Shown here piece by piece: positions 54,597-63,129 of a stretch of 64,000 bases of DNA; the first letter of the stretch is position 1, and each line of letters opens with the position of its first letter. The notes under the pieces were generated by a model. The model searched no databases, was not told where the DNA came from, and saw only the letters and a list, made by a program, of their open reading frames with translations. The stretch covers positions 62,001-126,000 of the forward strand of contig NZ_JADIKI010000021.1 in the NCBI RefSeq assembly GCF_044904605.1, written 5' to 3'. Source of the stretch: Dyella_B humi (GTDB lineage Bacteria > Pseudomonadota > Gammaproteobacteria > Xanthomonadales > Rhodanobacteraceae). Position numbers and translations under genes: made by a program.

Positions 54597-54673
54597 CCCA
54601 TGGATTGTTTTTAGCTACCACTCGGCCCGATGCAGCGGGTCGCTTGAATACCGACTACTTTCCCGCTCACGCG

Positions 54674-57600
54674 CTAATGACTGGCGAAACGACTGAAGGA
54701 GCGTGTCAAATGTTCAGCCGTCGCATCCATCAACTTGAACGCAATGTGATCCACGTGGCGCTTCGTCCACGGCTCCAGCTCGGTGCCTTTCACCCACTGA
54801 TTGAACGAGCCAAGCGCGGGACCCGTCTGGATCTGATAATTCACGCGATCCTCGCCTTTGCCCTCAATCGCCAGGCGCGTGCTGTAAGCGAAGTACCAAC
54901 GGAACACGAGCGCCATCTTGTGCTTGGTGTTGGCTTCGGCCTTGGCGATCTCATGATCCAGTTTGATCGAGCGGAAATAGTTAGCCGTCTCGCCCCAGAT
55001 CTCATCGAAGGATTTCTTGAAGAACGTACCTTCCAACTGATTGCGTGTACGCGAAGGAATGTCGTCCAGGCTCTCGTAGTGCCGATACAGCGACAGCAGC
55101 TTGTTCGCGCGCGCCGGGAAGAACACCGACTTCTTCATCACCTGTACCTGTGCACCGATCTCGAACATGTCGCCGGCCGGTGCGTATTCAGTGTCGTGGA
55201 TATCGATCTCCTGAAGCATCGACTTGCCGTCGTCGCTCATGCCTGCTTCGACCGTGCATTGATTGATCGAGCCGGTGGTGATGAAGTCAGCGCCCAACAG
55301 GAACGCCGCGGCCGCTGCCTCGGGGCCGCCGATGCCACCCGCAAGCCCCATGCAGAGCGGTTCCGCATAAGCATGTGTACGCTGTAGCTCGTCGCGCATG
55401 CGCAGTAGCGGCGGCAACATCACCGCCGCGATACCGCCGTCCGTATGTCCGCCGGAATCGGCTTCGACGCAGATGTCATGGCTGACCGGAATGCGCTTCG
55501 ACCATTCGGCCTGTTGCGGTGTCACCAACCCACGCTCGAGCAGACGGTCGACGATGTGTGCAGGCGGCGGGCTCATGAATGCCTTGGCCACTTCCGGACG
55601 CGACACCTTCGCAACGACACGATGCGTGCAGACGACGTCGCCACGCTCATTCAGGCGCAGCCCTTGCAAGCGGTAGCGCATCAGGGCCGGCGTCATCTGC
55701 ATGAACGCAGCCGCCTCGACGTTCTTAATACCGTGCTTCAGATACAGCTCAACGACCGCCTCTTCCTGAGCGGGATATTCGTAATTGGCCAGCAGATTCA
55801 TGCCGTAGGGCTGACCGGCGTTCAATTCGGTCTGGATGCGGGCAATGTTCGCCTCGATCTTTTCCCGTGAAAGACCGCCCGCGCCAAAGAAGCTCAGGAA
55901 CCCGGCCTTACCCATCTTGATGACCAGGTCGGCAGATGCGACGCCGCGATACATCGCCCCGGCCATATACGCGTATTGCAAATCGTAACGGCGGCGGAAG
56001 ATCTGGCTGCCCAATGTCATTGCTGACACCCGCAAAGGCAGGCTCAGGTCGCCATTGCCTATTACTTCGGTGATATCGGCCTTGGCATCATCACGACGCA
56101 ATGCCGACACCGCATCAACGTGCGGTGCATGATCTACCTCCGGCGCACTATCGACGATCGGAATTTCCGTCGCCTTGATCTCCAGTACCATCTTGCTCAG
56201 CAAGCTGGCGCCAATCTCCTGGAATGCCATTTCGCCGCGCCCTAGCAAATAGCGGATCGAATCGACCCAACGCACCGGTGTGGCGATCTGCGCGGCCAGC
56301 GTTTCGGCTATTCGGTCCGGCTCGTAAGGACGCGCCGTGGTATTGGCGATCACCGGAATCTCGGGCGCTTTGAACGAAAACGAGCGCAGGAATTCGGCAA
56401 ACTCCGCCTGTGCTTCACGCATATGGCGCGAGTGAAAAGCTGCGCTAACATTGAGCACCACACAACGCAGGTTGCGCCGTGCAAAGAGCTCCGCTGCCTC
56501 CGCAAGCGCCGCCTTGTCGCCGGCGATCACCGTCTGCGTCGGCGTATTGAAATTGGCGACATCGATCTGTGCCAAGCCATGCTCATCGAGCATCGCGCGG
56601 ATGTCCGCCGCCGCCACGCCCAGCACGGCGGCCATGCCACCGGCCGTGCTCGCACCCATCAACTCGCCGCGCTTTTTCACCAGGCGCAGTCCTGTCTCGA
56701 ACGAGAACACGCCGGCCGCGAACAAGGCGTTGTACTCGCCCAGACTGTGACCGGCAAGGAAATCCGGGCGCGGCACCGACTTCGGCCCCCACTCTTTGAG
56801 ATAGTGCAGTGCGTTGACGACGTACAACGCAGGCTGCGTGTACTGCGTCTTCGACAGCAGGCCCTGCCGGTCGTTGACGCACACATCTTCCAGCGAGTAA
56901 CCGAGTATGTCGGAGGCCTGTTTGACCAGTTCGGGAAAGAGCGGAAAAACGGCGCCGCCCATGCCTTTGAATTGGGAACCCTGGCCTGGAAAAATGCATG
57001 CTTTCATGTGTCGCGACTCCACAGCATGGTGTGCCGATGACCCGGAATGACGGGGCGTCACCGGGGCGAACTTTGCGGAAGATGAGCGCGCAGCCAGTTG
57101 ACGATCGCTGACCAGCTTGTCGAGGCGATCCATATCGCTGCCAAAGGAGGACATGATCGAACGCACGTCGGACTTTGAATCAGCGGCAAGCGCGTATTTC
57201 AGGAACGTCGCCATCGATCCGCCCGGGCTAAGATCGATATAGCGATAGCTGTCGTACGATTCGAGGTTTTGAATGGCCTGCTGAAACAAGATCGGTTCGC
57301 GCACCACCGACCAGAAATAATTTGGCGGAAGTGCGTGCAGCGTTTCGCCCGTCGCGCAGCACACAAAAGGTAACGCGGGCTGGCGTATCGGCAGATTTTT
57401 CAGGAAGGATTGATAACTTGCGCTGGCTTCGTCGATCCAGCGCGAATGAAACGCAAAACGCACGGGAAGTTGCTGGAAAGCCAAACCACGCTCGCGCAGA
57501 TAGACCTCGACGGCCGCAAGATTCGACTGGGGCAACGCGAGCACCGAATGTGCGGCGAAGTTGCTGGCGCCATGCTCGCAAAGGGCCAGCAATTCCGGCG

Positions 57601-58039
57601 AAAGGAAGCGCTCCCGCTCGCCCATCACGGCCACCATGCAGCCGGCCTGGCAGCGTGCTTCAAGTGTGACGGCCTGCTCGATCACGGCAGACAGCGCGAT
57701 GTCCGGATCCACGCAACCGACCACAGTGGCAGCGGCGAAGGCACCGAGGCTTGCACCCAGCACCATATCGGCCTGTACGCCGCGATCAATCAGCGTTTTC
57801 GCCAGCGCATACTCCACCATGAAAATAGCGACATGGCTGTGCAGCAGGCGATCCAGCGCGAGATGTCGGCTTTTATCTTCCGCGAAGATTGCCGCCGATA
57901 CCGATTCTCCGCAGCGCGCATGCACGATCTTATCGGCATGGCGTATGACGGCGCGAAAGCCTGCATCGTGTTCGTATAGCTCACGCCCCATTTGAAAATG
58001 GTGCGTGCCCTGCCCCGAGAAGAGAAATACCGTTTTCAC
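54674..58039 (-). CDS. Trans-acting acyl hydrolase-acyltransferase-enoyl reductase tridomain protein
   Basis: 1121 residues. Domain 1 (about 1-330) has an AT fold with GASLGAF and FAFHSRW but an Ala where the carboxylate-binding Arg is expected (IEQAVTLEA), which fits an acyl hydrolase. Domain 2 (about 345-645, starting KACIFPGQGSQFKGMG) has GHSLGE, KKRGELM with the Arg, and AAFHSRHM, so it is a true malonyl-CoA transferase serving the AT-less modules. Domain 3 (about 675-1121) is a PfaD-type FMN enoyl reductase (VIKMGKAGFLSFFGAGG, GLAGGIGGPEA, DFITTGSINQ), probably acting in trans. The start codon is GTG at 58039, with no clear Shine-Dalgarno; an ATG two bases upstream is out of frame. The stop is 77 bases before the synthase start, in the same operon. 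Similar AT-AT-ER fusions occur in other trans-AT clusters. Confidence 0.93.
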   Translation of the reverse strand: MKTVFLFSGQGTHHFQMGRELYEHDAGFRAVIRHADKIVHARCGESVSAAIFAEDKSRHLALDRLLHSHVAIFMVEYALAKTLIDRGVQADMVLGASLGAFAAATVVGCVDPDIALSAVIEQAVTLEARCQAGCMVAVMGERERFLSPELLALCEHGASNFAAHSVLALPQSNLAAVEVYLRERGLAFQQLPVRFAFHSRWIDEASASYQSFLKNLPIRQPALPFVCCATGETLHALPPNYFWSVVREPILFQQAIQNLESYDSYRYIDLSPGGSMATFLKYALAADSKSDVRSIMSSFGSDMDRLDKLVSDRQLAARSSSAKFAPVTPRHSGSSAHHAVESRHMKACIFPGQGSQFKGMGGAVFPLFPELVKQASDILGYSLEDVCVNDRQGLLSKTQYTQPALYVVNALHYLKEWGPKSVPRPDFLAGHSLGEYNALFAAGVFSFETGLRLVKKRGELMGASTAGGMAAVLGVAAADIRAMLDEHGLAQIDVANFNTPTQTVIAGDKAALAEAAELFARRNLRCVVLNVSAAFHSRHMREAQAEFAEFLRSFSFKAPEIPVIANTTARPYEPDRIAETLAAQIATPVRWVDSIRYLLGRGEMAFQEIGASLLSKMVLEIKATEIPIVDSAPEVDHAPHVDAVSALRRDDAKADITEVIGNGDLSLPLRVSAMTLGSQIFRRRYDLQYAYMAGAMYRGVASADLVIKMGKAGFLSFFGAGGLSREKIEANIARIQTELNAGQPYGMNLLANYEYPAQEEAVVELYLKHGIKNVEAAAFMQMTPALMRYRLQGLRLNERGDVVCTHRVVAKVSRPEVAKAFMSPPPAHIVDRLLERGLVTPQQAEWSKRIPVSHDICVEADSGGHTDGGIAAVMLPPLLRMRDELQRTHAYAEPLCMGLAGGIGGPEAAAAAFLLGADFITTGSINQCTVEAGMSDDGKSMLQEIDIHDTEYAPAGDMFEIGAQVQVMKKSVFFPARANKLLSLYRHYESLDDIPSRTRNQLEGTFFKKSFDEIWGETANYFRSIKLDHEIAKAEANTKHKMALVFRWYFAYSTRLAIEGKGEDRVNYQIQTGPALGSFNQWVKGTELEPWTKRHVDHIAFKLMDATAEHLTRSFSRFASH

Positions 58040-58271
58040 ATGTCACACACATTCAAAACCGCGCCCGACTCGAAAACCAGTTAATCCACCAGGGATTCAA
58101 ATGGGTTTGGATGCTGAAACAGAGCGGCCTTTCCACGCGCTATCGCTCGGACCACTTTCCATCGGCCGATGGCGAACAAACGACAATAAGAAAGGACGTC
58201 CATCCGCCCGGGATCATGGATCCCGGATAGGATGCATTCGATTTATTGCATTTCGTCGCGCACGATGCTGG
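58040..58271. other. 232-bp spacer between the MbtH-like and AT genes, with a short hairpin
   Basis: No gene is visible. A perfect hairpin with 8-bp arms CCGGGATC/GATCCCGG (58208-58215 and 58219-58226) and a three-base loop lies 46 bases past the MbtH stop. It has no T run, so it is more likely an RNA-processing or stability element, or chance, than a terminator. Confidence 0.45.
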
Positions 58272-58484
58272 CTAACCAGGGTGCGCCGATGCGCGAAGTG
58301 AAAGCGGATGCATGTCGGTCCACACTTCGCTGATGAATGCCAGACAGGCTTCTTTCGTGCCTTGCTTGCCCACGGTTGACCATCCATTTGGAACGATCTT
58401 ATTTGTAGGCCAAATCGAATACTGCCCCTCCTTATTAATGACAACCTCGTAACTCGCTTGCATTGGATTCGATCCGGCAGACAT
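58272..58484 (-). CDS. MbtH-like NRPS adenylation chaperone
   Basis: 70 residues and easily overlooked. The body matches the MbtH family closely: YEVVINKEGQYSIWP, VPNGWSTVG, the CLAFISEVWTDM segment with its conserved Trp, and PLSLR. MbtH proteins bind A domains and are often needed for their folding or activity; three A domains are encoded in the same operon. The start at 58484 has GGGAG about nine bases upstream, and a second ATG at 58463 is possible. It is the first gene of the operon, 232 bases before the AT gene. It might also serve other NRPSs in the genome. Confidence 0.93.
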   Translation of the reverse strand: MSAGSNPMQASYEVVINKEGQYSIWPTNKIVPNGWSTVGKQGTKEACLAFISEVWTDMHPLSLRASAHPG

Positions 58485-58520
58485 TGACGCACTCCCACCC
58501 GAAGAAAATAAAAAAAGGCT

Positions 58521-58551
58521 TTTATAAGTTCACTCACGCAACAAAACGCAA
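58521..58551 (-). promoter_or_regulatory. Candidate promoter of the biosynthetic operon
   Basis: On the minus strand TTGCGT (58546-58551) and TATAAA (58521-58526) are separated by 19 bases, inside an AT-rich stretch, about 37 bases before the MbtH start codon. The -10 is good, but the -35 and spacing are weak. Confidence 0.35.
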
Positions 58552-59148
58552 GACCTTCAACTAACCAATATGTGATGTGATAAACACAATTTCGTCAGCG
58601 ATACACCCACGTGGACTGATTCGAGCATCCGAAGATCCCGCCCTTTTCCAGTACTTCCTTACTCAAGGTCACACCTCGCAGACGCATCGCCTTTCAGGCA
58701 ACGCCAAGGTTTCTAAGATGTTGTGCAACTGCTGATTGCTGTGTTTACGTTGACAGGCAATGCTCCTGTGAGCGCCCGTTCCGCCTTTTGAATCCGACAC
58801 GTAAACAAACAGGGCACCTTATTGATGCCACTGCGCCCCTCCCCCAAGGTTAGAGCATTGACACTACGACCACAGTCGTGAAGGCATCGTGATAACGCGA
58901 TATATCTTGCGACTCAAGTTGTCGGCTGCCGCCCTGATTAAAGCTTGCACCAAACAAAAAATCCATTATGGATTTCACTTTATTGCGTGTCCTCACCTTC
59001 TCTGACTGCGCGACACCACCTCAAGGCTTTCGCGATGACGAGTTAGTTAATCTGAAATGTCTGGTCATATTTCATGAGTTTTTGATCACAGCACTGCGAT
59101 TCTTCGCCGCCGTACACACCTTTGCGGATATTCGCCTCAGGACTCGGC
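58552..59148. other. Regulatory gap between the divergent biosynthetic operon and kmo
   Basis: No convincing gene is visible. A 17-base palindrome, AAATCCAT-T-ATGGATTT, lies at 58959-58975, about 175 bases before the kmo start, and looks like a regulator operator half-site pair. Immediately before kmo, CAGGA forms its ribosome site. No cluster-specific regulator gene is present in the window. Confidence 0.45.
58959..58975. promoter_or_regulatory. 17-base palindrome, possible operator
   Basis: Perfect 8-bp arms around one T in an AT-rich context, located in the shared upstream region of two divergent transcription units. This is the geometry of a dimeric regulator site. The binding protein is unknown. 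Confidence 0.35.
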
Positions 59149-60579
59149 ATGGCCAAGCAAGCGATTACTCTGATTGGTGGTGGCCCGGTAGGCGCGCTGC
59201 TCGCTCGACTTCTGGCCCAGCGCGGCTTTGCCGTAAAGACCTTCGAAAAGCGTCGCAATCCACGGCGCGGAAGCTCCGTCCGTGGTCGCACGATCAACCT
59301 TGCCCTCGCAGAGCGCGGATTGCATGCATTACGTGCTGCGGGGCTCGCGGAGCATGCACTGCAACGATCGGTTATGATGCGCGGTCGCATGGTGCATCCG
59401 CCTGATGGAGCTTGCGGACTGCAACGTTACGGTGTCGACGACAGCGAAGTGATCTGGTCCATTTCGCGCAGCGAGCTCAACGCGCTGCTGGTCGATGCCG
59501 CCGAGGAAGCGGGTGTTAGGTTCCACTTTGGTCAAGCGCTAACGACTGCCGATCTCGATGCACAACGCATCACGCTGACCGACAGCAATCGCGTGCAGCG
59601 CGAACACGATGCCACCTTGCTGATCGGCGCCGACGGTGCCGGATCCGCCTTGCGCGCGGCAATGAACCTTTATCAGCCGCTGGGCATCCGTGTCGAACCA
59701 CTCGGCCATGGTTACAAGGAACTGGAAATTCCGCCCGCCTCCGGCCGCAACCGCTTTGCCATCGAACCGCACGCCCTGCACATCTGGCCACGCGGCCGTT
59801 ACATGTGTATTGCGACACCGAATATCGCGGGTAGCTTCAATGTCACACTGTTCATGCCCTTGCACGGGCCTTATCCGAGTTTCGATACACTGCGCGACGC
59901 CGCCACTGCCAGTGCCTTCTTCAGCAAGGACTTTCCCGAGCTGCTTCCGCTGATGCTGCGATTTGCCGACGATTATGACGGTCATCCGGTCGGCACACTC
60001 GCCACGCTCTATCTCGACAGCTGGCATATCGATAAGCGCGCCGTGCTGGTTGGCGACGCGGCACACGCCATGGCGCCGTTCCATGGCCAAGGCATGAACT
60101 GCGGTTTCGAGGATGCCGTGGTGCTGGCCGATCTACTGGCTGACGCCAGCCGCGAAACCGCCGACGCCTTCGCGGAATTCCAGAGCATCCGCAAACCGAA
60201 CGCCGATGCCATCGCGGCCATGACGCTTGAAAATTACATCGAGATGCGTGACTCGGTCGTCGATCCTCGTTATGTTTCCAAGCTCGAACTTGGTGCGCGG
60301 CTGGCACAACGAGTGCCGGAATATTTCATGCCACGCTATCGCATGGTCACGTTCACGCTACTGTCGTATGCCTACGCGTATGAGCGAGGCTGTGCGCAGG
60401 ATCGATTGCTCGAACAATTGCTGCAAGCCTCTCCAAATCCCGACGATGTATCGCTGGATGCTGCTGTGTCTGCACTGAAAGCTACCTTGCCCCCGCTCCC
60501 ACTACTTCGCAGGGATAGCGCGCTGATGGATGACGCGCCAATTAATGCTGATTACGCAACGGACGCGGGACACGCGTAA
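59149..60579 (+). CDS. kmo: Kynurenine 3-monooxygenase-like FAD hydroxylase
   Basis: 476 residues from the ATG at 59149 (AGGA eight bases upstream). Features: the FAD motif LIGGGPVGALLA, the RTINLALAERG and MVHPPDG regions, GADGAGSALR, HGYKELEIP, LHIWPRGRYMCI, and the GDAAHAMAPFHGQGMNCGFED block, followed by ENYIEMRDSV. These follow kynurenine 3-monooxygenase along its whole length, including the C-terminal part missing from ordinary salicylate-type hydroxylases. The expected reaction is L-kynurenine + NADPH + O2 to 3-hydroxykynurenine. In related bacteria the gene usually serves tryptophan-to-quinolinate (NAD) synthesis, but no other gene of that pathway is nearby; it lies divergent to the biosynthetic operon and may instead supply a precursor or tailor the product. 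Confidence 0.85.
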   Translation: MAKQAITLIGGGPVGALLARLLAQRGFAVKTFEKRRNPRRGSSVRGRTINLALAERGLHALRAAGLAEHALQRSVMMRGRMVHPPDGACGLQRYGVDDSEVIWSISRSELNALLVDAAEEAGVRFHFGQALTTADLDAQRITLTDSNRVQREHDATLLIGADGAGSALRAAMNLYQPLGIRVEPLGHGYKELEIPPASGRNRFAIEPHALHIWPRGRYMCIATPNIAGSFNVTLFMPLHGPYPSFDTLRDAATASAFFSKDFPELLPLMLRFADDYDGHPVGTLATLYLDSWHIDKRAVLVGDAAHAMAPFHGQGMNCGFEDAVVLADLLADASRETADAFAEFQSIRKPNADAIAAMTLENYIEMRDSVVDPRYVSKLELGARLAQRVPEYFMPRYRMVTFTLLSYAYAYERGCAQDRLLEQLLQASPNPDDVSLDAAVSALKATLPPLPLLRRDSALMDDAPINADYATDAGHA

Positions 60580-60895
60580 TCCATGCGTTAGTTTGCTTGA
60601 GTTGCGAAGCAGTCGTTGATTATCAGCCCGCCAGCCTTTCGCGATTGGGCTCTTATTCCATATCGGATTGCGGATATGCGATCCGAAATGAGTGCATTAA
60701 CAGCTCATACATCACATCTTTCTTAGGATCGACACTAAGCATTTACCAAGAGATGATAAGCATGTTGGCGCTGCGTGAAGAAGACGTGTAGCGCCGTCCA
60801 TCTTGTGTTGCCCATGGTGCTGGCCTGCGCATCGTAGACGGCCTGCATACCGGTAAGTCGTTGCGTATGGACGATCTTGTACTCTTGAATCATCC
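60580..60895. other. 316-bp gap between kmo and the asparagine-synthetase-like gene
   Basis: No strong gene, terminator or hairpin is visible. A short minus-strand frame (60735-60893) is listed separately. The gap is long for an operon, so the gene after it may have its own promoter. Confidence 0.4.
60735..60893 (-). other. Possible 52-residue small protein or gene remnant
   Basis: The frame MIQEYKIVHTQRLTGMQ to HAYHLLVNA has a natural-looking composition, but no ribosome site. It overlaps nothing else and could be the tail of a degraded gene. I do not recognise it. Confidence 0.2.
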
Positions 60896-60907
60896 GTGGG
60901 TGATTGC

Positions 60908-62422
60908 ATGAATACATCGCTTTTTGAGTGGCCGGAATCACCAAGAGTGACCAAGACCCATATCCATACCAGCCCTTATGCAGGCGCCGTGGACTTTTCT
61001 TCCTTGGAAACGCGCCGTGCACAGAACGATGCCATCGACCGTGTCTCGCTTGCCGATCTTCTGCGCAACGCCTTCGTTTACCCTCCACACACTATCTACT
61101 GTGATGTAAAGAATCTTGCGACCGGTTTCGTCTCGCAGCATGACATGGATGACGAGCTGCGATTTCACTTCGCCTATCAGTCGGCTTCGGCCCCACCGCG
61201 ACCGGCCTCCGACGCGGTAAGCGACGAGACTTTGCTGCGCGTTTACCATCAGCTTCTTGCCCAGGCCGTGCAACGATGCACGGTCGACATAAAGACCCCT
61301 TGGCTTTTACAGAGCGGCGGCAAGGACTCCACGTCGTTGGCCATCGCCATCGCAGATGTGCGTCCGGATACGACCTGCATCACCTATCTGGGTGGCGAGG
61401 AAGAGAACGAAGTCGAGTCGGCGCGTTTCGTGGCGCGTCGACTCGGCCTGCGTCATGAGACAATGGTATGCGACCCGGGGCGCGCTTACGACCGTTATCT
61501 GGCCATGGTGCCGCGCATGCCCTTGCTGACGGCCGACTTCGCCACGCTGTCCTATGCGGACCTGGCAGCGGAGATCAGCTATCTACAAGGCGATGGCATT
61601 ATCGACGCCTTAGGCGTGGATCCTTATTTTGGCGTGCCATTGCACTTGAAAGATCGCCTGCTCGGCATGCTGGCCAGAAGTAGACGCATACCCGGCGCAC
61701 TTCTCAAGCATCCACTCATCCGTCGCAGCTTCAGGCTTTGCTTTGCGCTCGGCACACTGCAAATGAACGCGTTCGAGCGCTATTTCCCGGGCTCGCGTTT
61801 CAGCGACGATGAGGTAGATCAACTCCTCGGCGGAAACGTGTCCAGGCTCTCGCTCAAGCGCATCGAAGCGTTTCATGACGACATGCATGCTGCGGAGTCG
61901 GCAGAGGCGGTGCGGCGCGTGGTCCTCGTAGTGTTGGAGGCAGCGGGGTTCGGCAAAGGCATGTATACCGCGCAGGCGATGAACATGCGCCTGGCCTACC
62001 CGTATTGCGACAAGCAGTTGTGCGAATGGGTCTTCAACGAAGTTCCGGATGACCGCCTTATTGGCCCCGGCGGCGTGAACAAGGTATTGGTGCGCAGGTA
62101 TATCGCGCAGTACTTTCAACAACTGCCCTATGTAAAGTCCAAGGGCTCATTCCGCTTCGATGTGCGGGGCTTGGCAAGACAGCGCTTCGATCAGGTCCAT
62201 GACTTCGCCTTGCAGACACAGACGCTTCTTCCGGGTGCACCGAAGTGGTTGGAAGACCATCGACATTGCCTGGACAACAAATTCTTCGCGTCCAAATTCT
62301 ACCTGCTCGCGTTAACGCTTCCCTGGCTGCTCAGTCACCCGGGCGGCACCGTGGATGGCGTCGAAGACGCGCCGACTTCGGATACGAATTTGGATTCTAT
62401 TGACGCGCTTGTTCGGGTGTGA
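60908..62422 (+). CDS. Asparagine-synthetase-like ATP-dependent amide ligase lacking the glutaminase domain
   Basis: About 504 residues from the ATG at 60908; a GTG at 60896 is also possible and neither has a strong ribosome site. The central part carries the ATP-pyrophosphatase P-loop LLQSGGKDSTSLAIAIADV and downstream segments of the asparagine synthase C-domain (TYLGGEEENEVESAR, GFGKGMYTAQAMNMRLAYPY, NKVLVRRYIAQ). The N-terminus is not a glutaminase domain: there is no Cys at position 2 (MNTSLF). It should adenylate a carboxylate and join it to an amine or ammonia obtained without its own glutamine hydrolysis. Relatives make malonamyl starter units (OxyD type) or amide caps in polyketides. 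Proximity to the cluster suggests tailoring or starter supply, but the link is unproven. Confidence 0.72.
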   Translation: MNTSLFEWPESPRVTKTHIHTSPYAGAVDFSSLETRRAQNDAIDRVSLADLLRNAFVYPPHTIYCDVKNLATGFVSQHDMDDELRFHFAYQSASAPPRPASDAVSDETLLRVYHQLLAQAVQRCTVDIKTPWLLQSGGKDSTSLAIAIADVRPDTTCITYLGGEEENEVESARFVARRLGLRHETMVCDPGRAYDRYLAMVPRMPLLTADFATLSYADLAAEISYLQGDGIIDALGVDPYFGVPLHLKDRLLGMLARSRRIPGALLKHPLIRRSFRLCFALGTLQMNAFERYFPGSRFSDDEVDQLLGGNVSRLSLKRIEAFHDDMHAAESAEAVRRVVLVVLEAAGFGKGMYTAQAMNMRLAYPYCDKQLCEWVFNEVPDDRLIGPGGVNKVLVRRYIAQYFQQLPYVKSKGSFRFDVRGLARQRFDQVHDFALQTQTLLPGAPKWLEDHRHCLDNKFFASKFYLLALTLPWLLSHPGGTVDGVEDAPTSDTNLDSIDALVRV

Positions 62423-63129
62423 GGTTGGATGAAGGATGCCATTGCGGTTGATCAAGCCAGCCATGGCACCCATCCCGTCGAACACCTGCCAGCCGGTTTT
62501 GAGCATGTGCGCGTATAGCTGGCATGCGGGGAAAAGGGCCAGCGGTATGTGGCCGTGTTCAATCTTGATGATCGACCGACGTCCCTCGATACGACATGGA
62601 AAAGGTTGGGCTTGGCACCAGGCAAGCATGCCGCCCGCAATCTGTAGGATGGCCATCGCCTTGCGGCTTCCGACCGGCTGAAGGTCGTCTTGCCAGCGCA
62701 CGGATGTGTTCTATATGCATTGGAATCGCATTGACACTTTCATCACGCCGCGTGGTTGACGCTTCCGCCGCGGCATTTGTACCAAGCCATAAGGGGTAGC
62801 CCCGGTTTCGCCGGGGCGACAGCAACAACCTTCCACCGAACATTTTTCGGTCTCTCAGGTGATGGGATACATCGAGGGCAAGTGCTCCATGCGCTTGCCC
62901 GAACGCCTGCTGCGCGAAAGAAACATTTCCTGGGGCAACACACTGGGGTAAGGGGCTGCTTCGCCTTGACGATGGACCGAGGCGAACCAGTGATTCAGGA
63001 ATATAGCGACGGGAGGATCATCAGTTGAATCAACCGAACCTGTGACGATGAAGACGCCGCAGGTGTTCCAGGCATGGAAACGTCACCGGCTTTGCCGGTG
63101 TGGACACTTACTTGATGAGGTGACGTGCT
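62423..63129. other. 707-bp gap with two small hairpins and no clear gene
   Basis: A REP-like half hairpin lies at 62798-62820 (CCCCGG-TTTCG-CCGGGG) and a 7-bp hairpin (CACCGGC-TTT-GCCGGTG) at 63084-63100. A minus-strand open frame at about 62440-62701 has moderately coding-like composition, but no recognisable family or ribosome site, and is not called. Confidence 0.45.
62798..62820. repeat. REP-like short hairpin
   Basis: Core CCCCGG-TTTCG-CCGGGG followed by CGAC, similar to the arms of the other REP elements in the window. Possibly a solitary arm. Confidence 0.5.

Noticed and set aside
17532..54596. Repeated blocks considered as a CRISPR or tandem satellite array
   Set aside because: Repeat units are kilobase-scale KS, KR, C and A coding domains, not short repeats with spacers.
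17532..54596. AT, methyltransferase, ECH, in-line ER or epimerisation domains within the synthase
   Set aside because: No GHSxG-type AT, SAM-binding motif or epimerisation HHxxxDG domain outside the C domains was found between the listed domains.
62440..62701. Minus-strand open frame after the amide ligase
   Set aside because: Composition is moderately coding-like, but there is no family match by eye and no ribosome site, and the open frame extends into the 3' end of the upstream gene on the other strand.
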